NCBI RefSeq assembly: GCF_000226115.1
Contig: NC_016462.1
Span: 3,410,001 to 3,474,000 of the forward strand
Length of the DNA stretch: 64,000 nt
Direction of reading: 5' to 3'
Source: Thermothielavioides terrestris NRRL 8126
Taxonomy: Eukaryota; Ascomycota; Sordariomycetes; Sordariales; Chaetomiaceae
The number at the start of each line of letters is the position of its first letter. The first letter of the stretch is position 1. Below are positions 1-11,300 of this stretch, piece by piece. The position numbers and the translations under genes were made by a program. The notes beneath the pieces were generated by a model that was given only the letters and a program-made list of their open reading frames with translations, was not told the DNA's origin and did no database searches.

Positions 1-1238
1 CGTCGGCCAGCGTCTCCAGCCACGTGATCATGACCTGCGGCTTCACCTCCAGCTTGACCAGCTCCTCCGACAGCGCGGTGATGATGTCGGCCAGCGCCAG
101 CCCCTGCGCCGCCTTGAGCGTGTTGATGGTCGACAGGCAGGACGTGACGTCGCTCGTGCTCAGTAGCGTGCTGAGGATCTTCTTGATGGCGTCCGGCGGC
201 GGCGCTGCCACGCAGTTGTAGATGGTCTCTGTTGTGATGGTCTCGCGGACGATGTCCTGTTCGGGGATCTTGGGGCCGTCGCGAGGTTGGAGCGGCGTGC
301 CTAGTCATCCCGGTCAGTGTCTGGGTGCGCCGCTACTACCAACACAGCAGCAATTCACGGAGGAGACTCGGAAGGCTTGCTTACTGGATGCGTGACACGC
401 CTGCAACACGTTCAGCGCGCGGCGCATGTCGCCCTTGCTTAGCCGCACCAGCGAGTCCACGGCGTCGGGCATGATCTTGACGCCCTCCTCCTCGATCACC
501 TTGTCCACCAGGACGCGGATGTCCTGCTCATGCAGCGGGCTGAAGCGGAAGCGCGTGCACCGCGACAGCAGGGCGGGGCTGAGCTTGTGGGCGTAGTTGG
601 CGATGATGCAGAAGCGCGTGTTGGCCGTGTACTTCTCCATGATGCGGCGGAGCGCCATCTGCGCAGTGTTGGTCATGGCGTCGGCCTCGTCGAGGATGAT
701 GAGCTTGAACCCGGCGATGCCCGCCCGCGAGGCCGACGAGCCAGCGGTGAAGATCTGCTTGGTGGAGGCGAAGGTCTTGATGTGCTCGCGCACGACCTCG
801 ATGCCGCGGTCGTCGGACGCGTTGAGCTCCAGCACCATCTGGCGCATGTTTTGGTGCCCGTAGATGCGGCGCGCGAGGGCGAGGATGGTGGACGTCTTGC
901 CGGTGCCGGGGGGCCCGTAGAAGAGGAGGTGGGGGAGCCGGTTCGAGTCGACGAACTTGTTGATGGTGGCGAGGATGTCCTGGTGGCCCGAGACGTCGGA
1001 CAGCGAGACGGGGCGGTACTTCTCAACCCTGTGCACCGGGGACGGGGACGGCGGTCAGCACGTTGGTTTTTGCGGAATTGAGCGCAGCGGCTGGCGTTGC
1101 GCACCATGGCAGGCTGTCCTCGGCCTCGACGGGCAGGTTCGCGGCGCTGCGCTTGCCCTTGGCCGCGGTGTCGGATGAGAAGGTGATGTCCTTGGACGGC
1201 GGGACATCGATGTCCATCTCGTCGTCGAAGTCGGACAT
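1..1238 (-). CDS. rfc3: Replication factor C subunit 3 (clamp loader), 3' end outside window
   Basis: AAA+ subunit of the RFC clamp loader, which uses ATP to place PCNA on primer-template junctions in the nucleus. Coding exons are 1105-1238, 385-1028 and 1-300 (running off the window), with introns 1029-1104 and 301-384; the phases agree. The protein starts MSDFDDEMDID. It shows VEKYRP (about residue 46), Walker A GPPGTGKT (83-90), LELNASDDRG, Walker B LIILDEADAM and the sensor/SRC region ANYAHKLSPALLSRCTRFRF with its arginine finger, all typical of the small RFC subunits. A short insertion (GSSASRAGIAG) precedes the Walker B strand relative to yeast Rfc3. Exon 3 encodes the C-terminal collar helices (TINTLKAAQG...). 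Yeast name Rfc3, human orthologue RFC5. Assignment among small RFC subunits rests on recognised motif spelling, not on a search. Confidence 0.93.
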
Positions 1239-2632
1239 TTTGCTGCATGCGCGGGGGATTTTGCTGTCCAGAGACTCGAAGGGTCGTGGTGGGCTGGCAA
1301 AAGTGGGCTGGCAAATTCGGTGATGCAATCACCAGCTCTGGAGCGACTAAACGCGGTTGACGCGTCTTCCAGGCTTGCAATTAAACTCTGCGCCACAGGC
1401 GCACTGTCGCTCCACGCAGCGCCACCACCAGCCGACCAGCAAACCACCTCAAATGATGACTAACCTGGCGCAGGCACGCCCTCTTTTATTTGGTGGTAGG
1501 TTACACAGCAAAGTACCTACAGATCACATTACTGGAGTTAATGTTCCCTGCTGGTATGTACAAAACGGAATCTTCGTGCCTGTTCCTCTGCTTTTCAATG
1601 CACGTAACTAACATCAAGGCCCTGCGAACAGCGAAGACAACAGCAATGGGGGCGGATACAGGCAGGATATGTGACTCTATAGTCTCTGACACCGAGGAAG
1701 AACAACCGTGAGTTTGCCCTTCATCGTGAGCGCATCGATGTGGATGCGACTGTGTGAATCGGTCTGAACTCTGAACTGAGCGGTGTTGGAAGGCACAGTG
1801 CGAAGCATCGGCAGGGTACCTACCTACCCAGATAGGCAGGTATGGGTATTTTAGGGCAGTCTGGGTTTCGGAGCTGGAGCAACCAACCAACCCAACCACC
1901 CACCACCAAACTAGGCACCTAACCTTCCTTACACAATCAAGTCAATCTGCCACTGTTCTTCGGCGGTGATGGGTCGAGGCGATGTCCAGCGGGCCTGAAG
2001 GATACAGCACACCACTACATAGGAAGAATGACGAATCTTAGTCAGCACCAGAGTCGCATTTAGGCATCTCTGGCATCGCTAGGTACCTACCGGGCCACTG
2101 TCCACACTTGGAAGTTGGAACATCCAACCCGCGTTTCCACCATTGTCTTCAGGCCCACTAACTAAGGCACGCATTACCGCCAACGTGTTCCTCTCCTGCT
2201 GCCCTATGATGGCTTGCATTCTTCAGCCGGTCTTCCTGCCAAGCCGTCAGCGCTCGCGCTCCGTGGTGTTCCAGGGTCCCAGCCGGCGCTGACGGGTTCG
2301 GACTTTCGGCAAGGCTCCCATCACACGAGATCCGAGCCCAGTCGGCGTGAACTAATCGGACTCCGCCCCGCCAAACGCGGGTCGTAATACTCCTAATGAT
2401 CCCGGCGGAGCCACGGCGGAGGTGTCACGGCAGCGACCGGCCATGCGTGTTTATTATTAACTCGCCCCAACAAGGGTCCTTGGTCGTGCAGGTATAAGGT
2501 GGTGTGCTGGACGGTGTTGCTGCTCCCTGGCCCAAGTTCCCCTCTTCTTACGGCTCAAAGACCCCTCAGTCTCTCCCTCCCAAGGCGCGCGGGAACTCGT
2601 TCGCTTAGAGCATCTTTACTGCCGATTCCGCC
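1239..2632. other. Intergenic region, rfc3 to glycosyltransferase
   Basis: Divergent promoter region of two genes. I see no gene; the short open frames are not gene-like. It contains low-complexity runs of GGTAGGTACC-type sequence around 1818-1850 and a TATAAG box-like stretch near 2493, about 140 bp before the downstream ATG. Confidence 0.6.
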
Positions 2633-3982
2633 ATGGACGCCCAGGACAAGCCCATCCTGGTTGCGGCCGCCTTCAACTCGCCCGGCCATACGACCGGGCT
2701 CCTGACGATCGCGGAGCACCTGGTCAAGAGGGGGTTCAGGCTCTATTTCATCGCCGGACCTGGCTACCAGGCCGCCATCGAGCAGATTGGCGCTGAGTTT
2801 GTCAAGAACGAGTGGGCGTGGGAGCCGCTGGTGGCCACCGCCCCGCCAGACGCCGACGAGCCGTGGTTCTTCAAGCACGTCTTCGGCGATTCGGTCCCGG
2901 TCGCCCACCGCATCCTCAAGGAGACGCTCGAGCGCGTTCGCAGGGAGCACCCTGACCGTGAAGTTGTCATCCTGAACGAGAGCATGTCCGGTGGGCTCGG
3001 GCCTTTCTGCTACGGCGCCCCGCTGCCGGAGGGGTATGCATCTCTGCCCAAAGCCATCACTTTCCACACCAGCATCTACGTCGCGACCGACTACAACGTC
3101 CCCCCATTCGGCCCGGCCTTGGATTATGACCCTACGCCCGAGAACCTCGCCCTCTGGCGATCCACCTACGACGCCATGCGGCCCATCTGGACCGGCGTCA
3201 GCGAGTACTACTCCGACCGCCTGTTCAAGCCTCTTGGTGCCACGCGCCCCGTGACCGAGCCCTTTTTCGATTTCATCCTGGGTCTGGGCGACGTCACCGT
3301 CCTCGCGACGAGCCCGAGCTTGGAGTATCCCATCCACAACAAGCCCTCCAGGCTGCGCTTTATCGGTGGCCTGCCCGCGAAGCCCCCCGACCCGGCGTTC
3401 ATCTACCCCGCCTGGTGGCCCACCATCACCACGAACGCCGCCCTCCCTGAGGGCTCGCCCGACAGGAGGAAGCTCGTCTTCGTGACCCAGGGCACCGCCC
3501 ACTGCAACTACGCCGATCTGCTCATCCCCACCATCCGCGCCCTGGCCGGGCGCGCCGACCTGCTCGTCGTGGCCACCCTCGGGCGCCACGGCACCGCGCT
3601 CGACAGCGGCGTCGCGCTGCCCGCTAACGCCATCGTGGTCGACTACCTGCCCTACAACGCGATCCTGCCCTACACCGACGTGTTCGTCTCCAACGCCGGC
3701 TACGGCGGCTTCATGCACGGCGTCATGAACGGCGGTCCCATGGTGCTGGCCGGCACCGCAGCCGACAAGGGCGAAGTCAGCTGCCGCGGCGAGTACGCCG
3801 GCATGGCGGTGAACTTGAGGGCTCAGGCGCCCGGCGAGGACGCCATCGCCGCGGCCGTCGACAAGGTGCTGAAGGAGGAGAAGTTCAAGGCCAGGGCGAT
3901 GGAGTTCAAGCGGGAGAATGAGGAGCTGGACGCGCTTGGCAGTTTCGAGCGCATTATCGAGGAGTTGGTTGGGAAGCAGTAG
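2633..3982 (+). CDS. GT1/MGT-like UDP-glycosyltransferase, intronless
   Basis: Probable cytosolic glycosyltransferase of the GT-B fold that transfers sugar from a UDP-sugar to a small molecule; the acceptor cannot be told from sequence. The 449-residue product starts at a good context (GCCATGG). The N-terminal nucleotide-fold half contains PGHTTGLLTIAEHLVKRG, whose His19 sits where GT1 enzymes carry the catalytic base. The C-terminal half has VFVTQGT, VDYLPYNAILPYTDVFVSN (about residues 336-354) and GYGGFMHGVMNGGPMVLAG, the degenerate donor-site equivalent of the PSPG box, followed by the usual D/E-rich ADKGE. There is no signal peptide or membrane anchor. Length fits the bacterial/fungal MGT type rather than the longer sterol glucosyltransferases. 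Neighbours give no pathway hint. Good family confidence, substrate unknown. Confidence 0.85.
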   Translation: MDAQDKPILVAAAFNSPGHTTGLLTIAEHLVKRGFRLYFIAGPGYQAAIEQIGAEFVKNEWAWEPLVATAPPDADEPWFFKHVFGDSVPVAHRILKETLERVRREHPDREVVILNESMSGGLGPFCYGAPLPEGYASLPKAITFHTSIYVATDYNVPPFGPALDYDPTPENLALWRSTYDAMRPIWTGVSEYYSDRLFKPLGATRPVTEPFFDFILGLGDVTVLATSPSLEYPIHNKPSRLRFIGGLPAKPPDPAFIYPAWWPTITTNAALPEGSPDRRKLVFVTQGTAHCNYADLLIPTIRALAGRADLLVVATLGRHGTALDSGVALPANAIVVDYLPYNAILPYTDVFVSNAGYGGFMHGVMNGGPMVLAGTAADKGEVSCRGEYAGMAVNLRAQAPGEDAIAAAVDKVLKEEKFKARAMEFKRENEELDALGSFERIIEELVGKQ

Positions 3983-5060
3983 GTGGGCTCTCCCGACGCG
4001 CCAGCCTTGATGGCTGGATGCTGCGTCGCGCTGAGCGCCGCGGGCCAAGAACGAACAAACTTCTCTCTCTTCCCGTGTGAGACTGACCCTGATAGATCGG
4101 GCCGAGATAATCAATGATTTGGGAGCGGCCTACAATGCCCAATCTCTTCAACGTACACGCATGAACCCTCGACAGTTCCTTGCTGTGCTGTATTCTCGCC
4201 CGAAGATAATGTCAAGTTGCTGCGCCGGAATTCGTTCCCCCCCCTGGCTCCAATGCTGCTTAGACACATCGACTCGTGCGACTGAGCGCACCTCGGCTTT
4301 CAAGGGCCATCAAGTGAACTGCAAGGAGAAATGATTACGGAGCGGATGATTCTCCATTTCGCCGTTAATCAAAGAGACAAGCCATTGTGGTTGTTCTCCC
4401 CAACCGACCACGCGCGTCAACCTTCGGGCCGCTGTATGGCGAAGTGACTTTCAATAATTAGTAGAGTCGATGCCGCGGCGGACGGTCCTCAACGCCAAAC
4501 TGACCCGATACGTTGCCTTGGATTCAGCAGTGACACTGCGTGGTGTTGGCATGAAACTGGAAGTCGCTTGACATTGTTCGGCTTGAATGCATGGGAGAGA
4601 GCGGACAATGTATCAAGAAGCTTGCCATTACTTGATTGATCCTGTCATTTCGGCCAGGAACAGAGTCTCAAGGCAAGGGACTGGGAACCTATCAAGGCCA
4701 CCCTCGAGGAACTTCTCGCAACTCCGCGCAGCGTCCTCCGTCGGTGCTCTCCATGACCAGGAGAGACAAATACCCCGAGGCCTCCTTCCAGTTACAGCCA
4801 TCAAGAGCCAACAGGACTTGAAAGACCCCTTCACGCTCAACAGTGGCCAACATTTAATTCACTATTACTGGCCTAATCTCCAGCACAAAGTGATAGATTA
4901 TCAATTAACAGGGCCCTGGTTAACAATGACCCTCTTAAAAGAGAAGAAGATTAAGAATCATCCGAGACAGCTGAATCACCCACCTGCCTCCCTCCTCTTC
5001 CCTCATTCATTCATAACCGCATCCCACAACCCAACTCCAACTCCAACCCCCATCATCATC
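3983..5060. other. Intergenic region between convergent genes
   Basis: 3' flanks of the glycosyltransferase (+) and the aspartic protease (-). I see no supported gene, RNA or repeat. A CA/CC-rich simple stretch near 5020-5075 abuts the protease stop. Confidence 0.6.
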
Positions 5061-7118
5061 TCACAGCCCCAGCACACCCATCACCACCCCGCCGACAGCC
5101 ACAGCCACGGCCGCCACCACCCCGCCGACGACCGGGACCCTCCCGGCCCCAGCCACAACCGGTGCCTGCGTCGGCACCGTGCCGTTGCCGCCGCCGACCG
5201 TCGTTGCCGACGGCGACGGCACCAGGGTGGTCGGCGCCGGGCCCGCCGTGGTCGGCGCGCCGGACGTGCACCCCGGCACCACCTTCGGCGTGCGCTGCGG
5301 CGGCGGCACCGGCGTGACCGTCACCGTGTGCGGCGTGGGCGAGCGCAGCGTGTAGGTGGCTGTTGTCTCGGGGCAGATGGCGGTGGTGGCGGTGATGATC
5401 TCCGTGATCACCGTCGGGCCGTGGGTGCCGGCCGGGCAGTGGGGGACGGTGGGCGGGCAGCTGGTTACGGTGTAGGTGGTGTGGGTGGTGTAGGTGATGG
5501 TGGTCTTGGTGATGGTGGGGGAGGATGTGGTGGCGTTGCCGGAGGGGGGGGAGGTCGGGGTCGACGAGGTGCTGCCGTGCGTGGACGTCGGGTGGCTCGA
5601 GGTGGGCGAGCTGGTCGCCGACGTAGTAGTCGACGAGGCTTGGCCGCACTCGCCGCGGAGAGACGGCACGGCGTCAGGGCCCTTCCCGATGGGCACAAGG
5701 TTGGTGCCGCAGTCGGCAGACTGACCGAGGTGGATGTTGCGGTTGTCCCAGTCGTACACGACGTAGGCCGAGCGGAGGAAGGTGTCGCCGAGGGTCGGGT
5801 GATCTAGTAGCGCCGTGTAAGCGCACAGCCCCCTTGAGATCACAGCAACAAGGACAACGAAATACGGAACTCACTATCATCCGCGAAGGCGCCCAGGACG
5901 CAGAGGTTGGAGTCGAGGTGCCACACGAAGTCATAGTAGCGGACGTTGATGACCGCGTTCCCAAAAGTGAAGTCGATCGAGCCGCCTTGGCCGGGATCGG
6001 CGCAGTCGACGATGTACTGGTCGTCGGAGCCTGGCTGAGGCTTGGCCGACGGGAAGGCAGCGAGCAGCTTCTGGAAGATGGATGACGGGAGCGCACTGAG
6101 CGTGTAGCCGCTGTCGAGCACCACGGGCTGGCCTTTTCCGCCCGCCGGCTTGCTGAAAACCTGGACCACCTTGCCGTCGGGCTGGTTAACCGAGATGCCA
6201 TCAAGGTAAACCCAGAACCTGGTTTTCTGGTCGGGCGACTCCGTGGAGGGGATGATGGGCAGCTTGACGAGGTTGCCCGAGTACTTCTTGGCGTCGAGGC
6301 CGCCGAAGATGACGGAGCCTGCCGCTTGTCAGCAAGCGGGTAGTTCTCAGAGGGAGGCTGGGCTGAGCGGATGTGCCAGTGCAGCAGACTCACCACGCGT
6401 GCTGTCGAGGCCGCGCAGGTCCAGGCTAAATGCTCTGCTCTTCGTGAATCCCTGCACGGCGAGCGAGTCGACGACGGACGGGTAGGGGCTGTCCCATCCA
6501 TCCAGCCAAGGGCCGGCACCCATGATGCCCACCTGCAGGTCCGAGCTGTTGTAGGCTACTCCGAAGACCTGTTGCGTGATCTTTGCGGCTGGCGATTGTC
6601 AGACAGAGCTGTCACGGTCTCGGCGGGCAACATGCGACTGAGCGCTCACATCCAACGCTGACATAGTCAGCAATATACTGGAACTGCACCGAACCCTTCC
6701 CATACTTGGCACTCCCGTTTTGGTGCAGGTCGATGAAGGTCGAAGACGAGGTAAACCGAGGCTGCGCATTGCAGAAGTCTACCGACTCTTCCCCGCCTGC
6801 CTGGGAGCAGACGGGGTTTACCCAGAGCTCAAAGGAGCCCGTGTCAAACTGGACAGGGACCGACTGGCCCGGCGTTCCGAAGCTGAGGTTGATCGTGTAG
6901 AACGTACCCGAGCGCTGCGTGGTGGTGCCCGTGCCGATCTGTCTCTTCACAACGTCGAAGTGTTTGCCGAAGAGGGAACCTCCCCGCTGGGGAACGATGG
7001 GGTAGCGGATAAGCCCGTCCAGCTGCACCAACCGGTTGTCATCGAGCCCGGCGTCCAAGCCGGAGGCGAGGACGGCCGCCGGCAGGAGCGCCGCAACGAC
7101 CTGAAAGAGGGATGGCAT
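5061..7118 (-). CDS. Secreted GPI-type (yapsin-like) pepsin-family aspartic protease
   Basis: A1-family aspartic protease, probably anchored at the plasma membrane or cell wall. Exons 6650-7118, 6394-6588, 5875-6318 and 5061-5803 (introns 61, 75 and 71 bp) give 616 residues. A signal peptide starts at MPSLFQVVAALLPAAVLASG. A Lys-Arg at about 58-59 (VVKRQIG) is a likely Kex2-type site ending the propeptide. Both catalytic motifs are intact: QFDTGSFELW (Asp92) and VVLDSGYTL (Asp290). After the protease domain comes a long Ser/Thr/Pro-rich stalk with TITKTTITYTTHTTYTVT-like runs, as in wall proteins, then a hydrophobic C-terminus (VVAAVAVAVGGVVMGVLGL) fitting a GPI signal. The upstream ATG at 7145 would add nine residues before the signal peptide, so 7118 is preferred. 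Yapsin-type processing or wall maintenance is inferred from architecture. Confidence 0.9.
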
Positions 7119-8359
7119 TGTGAGGATGCTGGATTCCAGCGTCAAGAAAACGATGAACGAACGACCAAGAAGCAGCTAACGAGTGACGGGGGCAAGTGCC
7201 GCAAGAAAACAAGTGGCAAGACTGGCAACTGTGGTGTTCACCTTGCTGGAGACACAGTCTTTAAACAAACCTCCAAGCGACTTACAGGACCAGCACGCCA
7301 TCGAGGTGGGTGTGATCTTGCCGTCTTACTTGTACGATTCTGCGATGCCTCTGTCTGCCTGCCACAGCCTCGTCCTCCTCCCCCCCCCCCCCCCCCCCCC
7401 CGCGGGACCAGAACGAGAAGCTGATCCAATGCGGCTCTTGTGATGGTGCATTCCACTGGTTTGTTCCTGGCCGGCGGAAATTGCTCTCGGGACGCCAGAC
7501 CAATCAGAGAATGCGGAAGAAGCAGGTCCTCAGCTGCAAGTCGATGCCAAGTGGTGTTTGCCAACCTTTCAGCCCCTCATCCCTGCGTTTGAGCCTCACA
7601 AAGCACAGAGGATATGTGTCTGTGCCTGCAGGCCCTGCAATTTCCTTGGTCAATTTTTGGAAATTCGGCGGGCAGAGCGCGGCGAGCATTTTGCCCGTCT
7701 TACTGCAGAGCCTCACTCTCTGGGGTGCCGCCCCTTGTTGATTCCCCGGCGTGCGCTGGGTAAGGCTGAGCCCCAAGAAATGGAGCCGGGGAGCAGGTGC
7801 TTGAAGACAATTGCTATAACTATGGTCTGATGAAGTCTTCCGGAACCGGTGCTGTATGCTCATGCATATTTAGAAACATAGGATAGCTATATCGTTAAAC
7901 TGGTTGGCTACAAGCTTGAGAAGTCCTCAAGTTTCGACTTGGAAACACTTGCTCTCAGGAACAGTAGGCGCCTTGCCCCTCCTGTTGTACATAAATACCT
8001 CACTTCCTGTCCAGAACCGGATCGTCGGGAAGCCATCTTCGGAGAAATTTGCGGCTGGCTGCGGGGGAGGAGGGTGGAGGAATCACCGCGTCGTTACCCC
8101 TGTCTGTCAGGCAACCCGCCGGATATATAGTCAGCCCGACTGATGCGTTACACGTAGTTTGTCTTGCCGCCGCAGCGTACGTGCAGGCGCCTCGAGGTTG
8201 ATCATTGATCACACGGGCTGGAGCTCTGTCATGTTGTTGGAAAGAGGGCGACAAACAAAGTGTTTGTTTGCCGTGGCTCACGCTCATAAGTTCTGACGAC
8301 ACCACCTGCTAAAGAAAGTACGGAAGTACAGACCTATCTCACTGTTTCTCAGTCAGAAC
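7119..8359. other. Intergenic region with a 22-nt poly(C) tract
   Basis: Upstream of the aspartic protease and downstream of the CorA-like gene. No supported gene. A run of 22 C lies at 7380-7401; such tracts are length-unstable and prone to sequencing error. Confidence 0.6.
7380..7401. repeat. Poly(C) homopolymer, 22 nt
   Basis: Uninterrupted C run directly preceded by CCTCCT. It lies about 260 bp upstream of the aspartic protease start on the opposite strand, so on the coding strand it is a G run in the 5' flank. Confidence 0.95.
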
Positions 8360-11300
8360 TTAGACGTTGTCGTCTCCAGGCTTCATCATGCTCGCGGTGC
8401 TGCCACTTGTCGATCGGACAGTACCCCCCAAGCAGGCCCGTACTCCCGACGCAAGGCGCTGGGATGCCGTCGGTCCCTGCGCTGGGACAGCCCCGTTCTC
8501 CTGAGTCTGCGCCCCGGCGTTTCCGTTCTCTTCCAGAATCGCTCCCGCATTTCTGCGCCTGCAGGTCCTCCCGTCCTCGCCGCCTTGCTGCGACCCATCA
8601 CCAGCAGCCACAGCAGCACCAGCACCAGCAACCCCTGCCACCGCACCCTCCTTGCTCTCACCACCCTGCTCCTCCTGTCTCACCCTCCACGTCTCCGCCC
8701 TCTCCTCCGCCCTCATCACCATCTTCTTCTTCTTCTTCTTCAGCAGCTTCCTCTTCCGCCGCTCCTCCGCCGCCAGCCAGACCCGCGCCTTCATCGCCTC
8801 CACGCGCTGCTCCGTCGCGGCCACCAGCCTCTCGGCCCTCTCGTGCTGCTCGCCGAGGGCCACCCAGGCGCGGTACACCCCGGTGTGCACGAGCACCCAG
8901 GTCACGCCGAAGTTGGCCGCGCTGTGGAAGAGCGCGCGCAGGAAGGAGGAGAAGGCCATTGAGAGCGAGAGCAGGATGACGCCCGCGGAGAAGGGGACGG
9001 ATATTACTGTTTTCGCGGTTGGTAAGGGTCAGCATTTGCGTCTTAGTTTCGTTGCACACACTTTGTGGTGAAGTTAGGGGTGGAGGTAAGGGGGAAGGGG
9101 GGGCGGTGGATGCATACGCATGTACTGTAACTGCTCGGCGAGCGAGATGGTCGTGCTGGTGCCGAACTCGATGTTGTTCATGCCGAACACGCTGGCGATG
9201 AAGGACAGCGGCAGGAAGATGATGGTGATGACGGTGAACACCATGATGGAGCGGCCCTGCCGGACCGTCTCCTCGGCCTGCCGGCCCGCTTCGCTCGCCA
9301 GCTTCCCGCTCGCTTCCTGCTGCACCACGCCGGCCTGCTGCTGCTTGAGCGAGAGGAGCTCATGCACCTGGCCGGTATCGTCAGTGTTCTTCTGTCCCAT
9401 GGGAACAGCTGGGGAGGGGTGGGTGTGGAGGGGGGTGGTCGCATGGAGTAGGCTGTGGCTGGGGCTTACGCTTTGCGCTGAACTCTCGGCCGCCTTCCGC
9501 AGCCCCTCGAGCTCGTCAATCCGGCTGTCCACGTCGGAGAGCAGCTCTTGCGCCTGGATCCGGAACCAGTACAATTGCCTCTTTCTCTCCGCCCGCGTTC
9601 CCGTGCCGGGGGACGGCGGACCTTCACGGAGCGCGCCCTCCCCCTCGGGGTCCAGAATCTGTTCGACGTGCCTGCGGAAGCGCCGCATCACCTCGCGCTG
9701 CGTCCTGTAGACGTGGAGCATCATGTCGAGCTCGTCGATGATGTCCTTGATCTCCCGCTGCAGCCGCCCCTCGACGTGCACGTCCATCAGCGGGGAGCGC
9801 AGCTCGCCGGCGTGGTTCGGGTCGTAGCGGCAGATCAGCGAGGCCTTGAAAGCCCACTCCCAGACGCGGTCGAACAGGATGGTGGTCCTGTGGCGCTGCG
9901 CGGGACAAGGTTAGCATGCGTTTGGGTGTGCAACGGTTCAGGGGCTCACGAGGTGCAACGAACCACGCCCCCAATCGCCTCGGAGAAGATATCCATAACC
10001 TGCGGTTGACTGTCCTGCAAGCGTATGTCAGCCCGGGACTGCCAGCTCTTTGGGTATTTTCCAGTTCACAAGAGGACAACTTGAGGAGCACCGACCGTCG
10101 TTTTCGCCCTGTCGAAGAAGGTGTTGGAGCACTCATCAAGGATGATGAGCGCCAGGTCGTAGACGGATCTGATCTGGTTCTTGCGCGCCGCCTTGAGCCG
10201 CATCCGGATAGCCTTGTGGACTCCCGACAGGTCGTGCTTGTTGTAGCCGTAGCGCCTGGGAAACGACGTGATGATGGTCCGCTCGTCGAGAATCCACATC
10301 CAGAGCTGATCGACCATGACCAGCTGCGCCGTCTTTCTGACGTCGTTTCTGCAGTGCTCGCAGCCGTCCTCGTCCGTTCTGCTGCCGTGACCCGTCCATT
10401 GCCCCTGCGATTGTGCGCCGTCCGCGTCTGGGTCGATCTCCATATCCCCGTCGCCTCCGACCTGGCGAAAGCGGTGACGCAGTTCGGAAGTGATGCTGGT
10501 CCCGCGGTAGACGACTTGATCCCGATCGCGGGCCTCGGTGGTTCTCAGCGCCCAGTAGTACGATTGATCCAGCGTTCGGCGGGGGTGGAGCGGAGGATCG
10601 TTGTACAAGTACTTCTCCAGCAACTGTTTGTCCCGGTACGTGGACATGGCCTCGTAAAGCCGGGCAGCATCGATGAGGTACTGTCCCAGGGGAGACTTGA
10701 TAAGGGGTCGGCCGTTGGCGTCCGCCGCCCTTCTTAGAGGTAGAAGCTTGGCCACCACATCGCTGAAGCGATCTGAGCGTCTGAGATCTGGGAAAGCTCT
10801 GCCGTTTCTGCGGATGAACTCTAGTAGCCGCTTGCTCGGTTGCTCCTGCGGGTGGGTGACTGGCCTTCCGCTTGGGGGGAGCCCTTCTCTTTGAATCTTG
10901 CGCTTGGCCCTGTTCGCCAACCTCGTAATCTCGTTGTTCCGCCACTGCTTTTCAGACTCCAAATCGACAGCCTGTGCGATGTTTTTGCGCATCCTGTCGG
11001 TTTCCCAATGCAAGTATGGCATCTGCAGCTCCTTATTAGTCGGAGGCAGTCTCGGGGCGCGTTTGAGGGAGGACCAACAAAAAGCACAATGTTCTTGGGA
11101 TTGTCCTCGATTTCGTCCGGCTCTGAATTTCCACATCAGCTATCGAGTCACGCAAATGGGGCCCTTGGAGTGCGACGCTAACCAGTAGATACTCGCTCAC
11201 AGAGAGGGCGCAGGTGTCTCGCGTGGACCGTGCCGTTCCGAGTCTCATGCTGCTGGCCACGCCAGAACTGAGGCCGGAGAAGCATCTGCGTCCTCGTCCG

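Noticed and set aside
1501..1899. 132-codon minus-strand open frame upstream of rfc3
   Set aside because: Low-complexity composition spanning GGTACCTACC-type sequence, no domain, no sensible splice context.
2555..4114. 519-codon minus-strand open frame opposite the glycosyltransferase
   Set aside because: Antisense shadow produced by GC3-rich codons; no domain.
4587..5807. Long plus-strand open frame opposite the aspartic protease
   Set aside because: Arg/Gly/Ala-rich shadow of the Ser/Thr-rich protease stalk on the other strand.
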